Positions 63,705 through 64,000 of a DNA stretch of 64,000 nt are shown piece after piece. This DNA comes from Salmonirosea aquatica (lineage in GTDB: Bacteria > Bacteroidota > Bacteroidia > Cytophagales > Spirosomataceae): contig NZ_WHLY01000002.1 of NCBI RefSeq assembly GCF_009296315.1, forward strand, positions 124,001 through 188,000, in the 5' to 3' direction. The position numbers and the translations under genes are program-made. A model generated the notes under the pieces. It was given only the letters and a program-made list of their open reading frames with translations, made no database searches and had not been told where the DNA came from. Every line of letters starts with the position of its first letter. Position 1 is the stretch's first letter.

Positions 63705-64000
63705 CTACTGATCCAGCTTTTTCAGAAAATCCTTAATCTCCTCCAGCTCTTCTTTGGAGGTATTTTTGCTGCCGAATAGCTGCATTACCAGGCTGGACGC
63801 CGAGCCCTGGTACATGGAGTCGACAAAGCGATCGAGCAACGCCTTTTTGGTTTTGTCCTCTTCTTCCGCCGGGCTATATACGTGCTTCATCTGGCTCTCG
63901 TCCCGTGTCAAAATGCCTTTTTCGGCCATTATTTGCATGAGTTTCAAGGTAGATGAATACTGCACCGCCCGCTTTTCTTCATTCAGCGTATCATTCACAA
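63705..64000 (-). CDS. BlaI/MecI-family repressor, truncated by the window edge
   Basis: The frame runs off the right edge, leaving the last 98 or so codons. TLKLMQIMAEKGILTRDES is the second half of the BlaI winged-helix domain, and the C-terminal part (ALLDRFVDSMYQGSASSLVMQLF...LEEIKDFLKKL) is the dimerisation and cleavage region. It should repress its own operon with the downstream M56 peptidase gene, 22 nt away. The ATG at 63998 is internal, not the true start. Confidence 0.9.
   Translation of the reverse strand, partial: VNDTLNEEKRAVQYSSTLKLMQIMAEKGILTRDESQMKHVYSPAEEEDKTKKALLDRFVDSMYQGSASSLVMQLFGSKNTSKEELEEIKDFLKKLDQ

Larger units (their letters stand above)
1..64000. repeat. Dispersed GGTACC palindrome, strongly over-represented
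   Basis: A by-eye scan finds about 155 copies of GGTACC. A random 64 kb sequence of near-50% GC should hold about 16. Copies are usually flanked by a purine on the left and a pyrimidine on the right (RGGTACCY), and GGTACT/AGTACC also looks common. They fall in genes on both strands, in all three codon phases (Gly-Thr at 61230, Gly-Tyr-Pro at 45489, Glu-Val-Pro at 49059), and between genes (111, 5231, the pair at 41767 and 41781). This is a DNA-level bias and not a protein motif. It resembles the HIP1 palindrome of cyanobacteria in behaviour, but no function is shown here. The count is manual and approximate. Confidence 0.85.

Noticed and set aside
1-64000. GGTACC copies as insertion-sequence ends or cloning artefacts
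   Set aside because: They are single hexamers inside conserved protein motifs (for example Gly-Thr in the haem region at 61230), without flanking repeats, target duplications or vector sequence.
1-64000. CRISPR array, tRNA or rRNA genes
   Set aside because: I saw no regularly spaced direct repeats, no cloverleaf with CCA-like end and no rRNA core sequence; short tRNAs could still be missed without a covariance search.

Overview
The window looks like a chromosomal segment of a Bacteroidota bacterium, most likely a Cytophagales/Spirosomataceae-type organism (Dyadobacter/Spirosoma-like). The evidence is two SusC/SusD pairs, a Bacteroidetes-type ECF sigma/FecR pair, LytS/LytTR two-component genes, a DUF3472 protein, a 'PVC-type' dehydrogenase, weak or absent Shine-Dalgarno sequences, and TAnnTTTG-like -7 boxes. 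The genus is an inference. I saw no rRNA, tRNA, CRISPR array or complete insertion sequence.

Layout. 0-5.2 kb (minus): LytTR regulator, LytS-type kinase, a frameshifted secreted repeat protein, a DUF5077/DUF3472 protein and a single-domain response regulator. 5.4-8.5 kb: L,D-transpeptidase lipoprotein and a CE15-like esterase. 8.6-11 kb: a small accessory islet with two decayed copies of a DNA-methyltransferase C-terminus around a RelE-type toxin-antitoxin pair, two small membrane proteins and a further gene scrap. 11.1-18 kb: a secreted 'asparagine synthetase B'-labelled protein, an Mla lipid-transport operon, a secreted TIM-barrel protein and a PQQ-propeller lipoprotein. 18.2-20.5 kb: DEAD-box helicase and DUF1361 protein.

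20.5-33.4 kb (all minus) is the clearest functional unit. An ECF sigma factor, a FecR anti-sigma factor, SusC with an STN signalling domain and SusD are followed by an HpcH/HpaI aldolase, GntP permease, tartronate-semialdehyde reductase, a UxuA-like protein and a glucarate-dehydratase-like enzyme. Together they read as a self-regulated uptake and degradation locus for hexaric acids (glucarate/galactarate): dehydration, retro-aldol cleavage to pyruvate plus tartronate semialdehyde, and reduction to glycerate.

33.7-47.5 kb: an orphan VirD4/TraG-like coupling ATPase, a TsdA-like dihaem cytochrome with a DUF2490 protein, an ABC ATPase with a giant permease/M1-peptidase fusion, small envelope proteins, a radical SAM protein, a serine hydrolase and a Gfo/Idh/MocA protein. 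47.6-57.6 kb: cold-shock protein, CBM9/DUF5916 outer-membrane protein, MtfA-like peptidase, the second SusC/SusD pair and a long AT-rich leader. 57.7-64 kb: a DUF6807-propeller-HEAT-cytochrome c fusion and a BlaR1/BlaI-type pair cut by the window edge.

Two signals cut across gene boundaries. First, the palindrome GGTACC is massively over-represented (about 155 sites by eye, against roughly 16 expected), in all reading frames and in intergenic DNA. Second, four apparent one-base contractions of homopolymers break or mis-start otherwise intact genes; one of them creates a false 649-residue fusion ORF.
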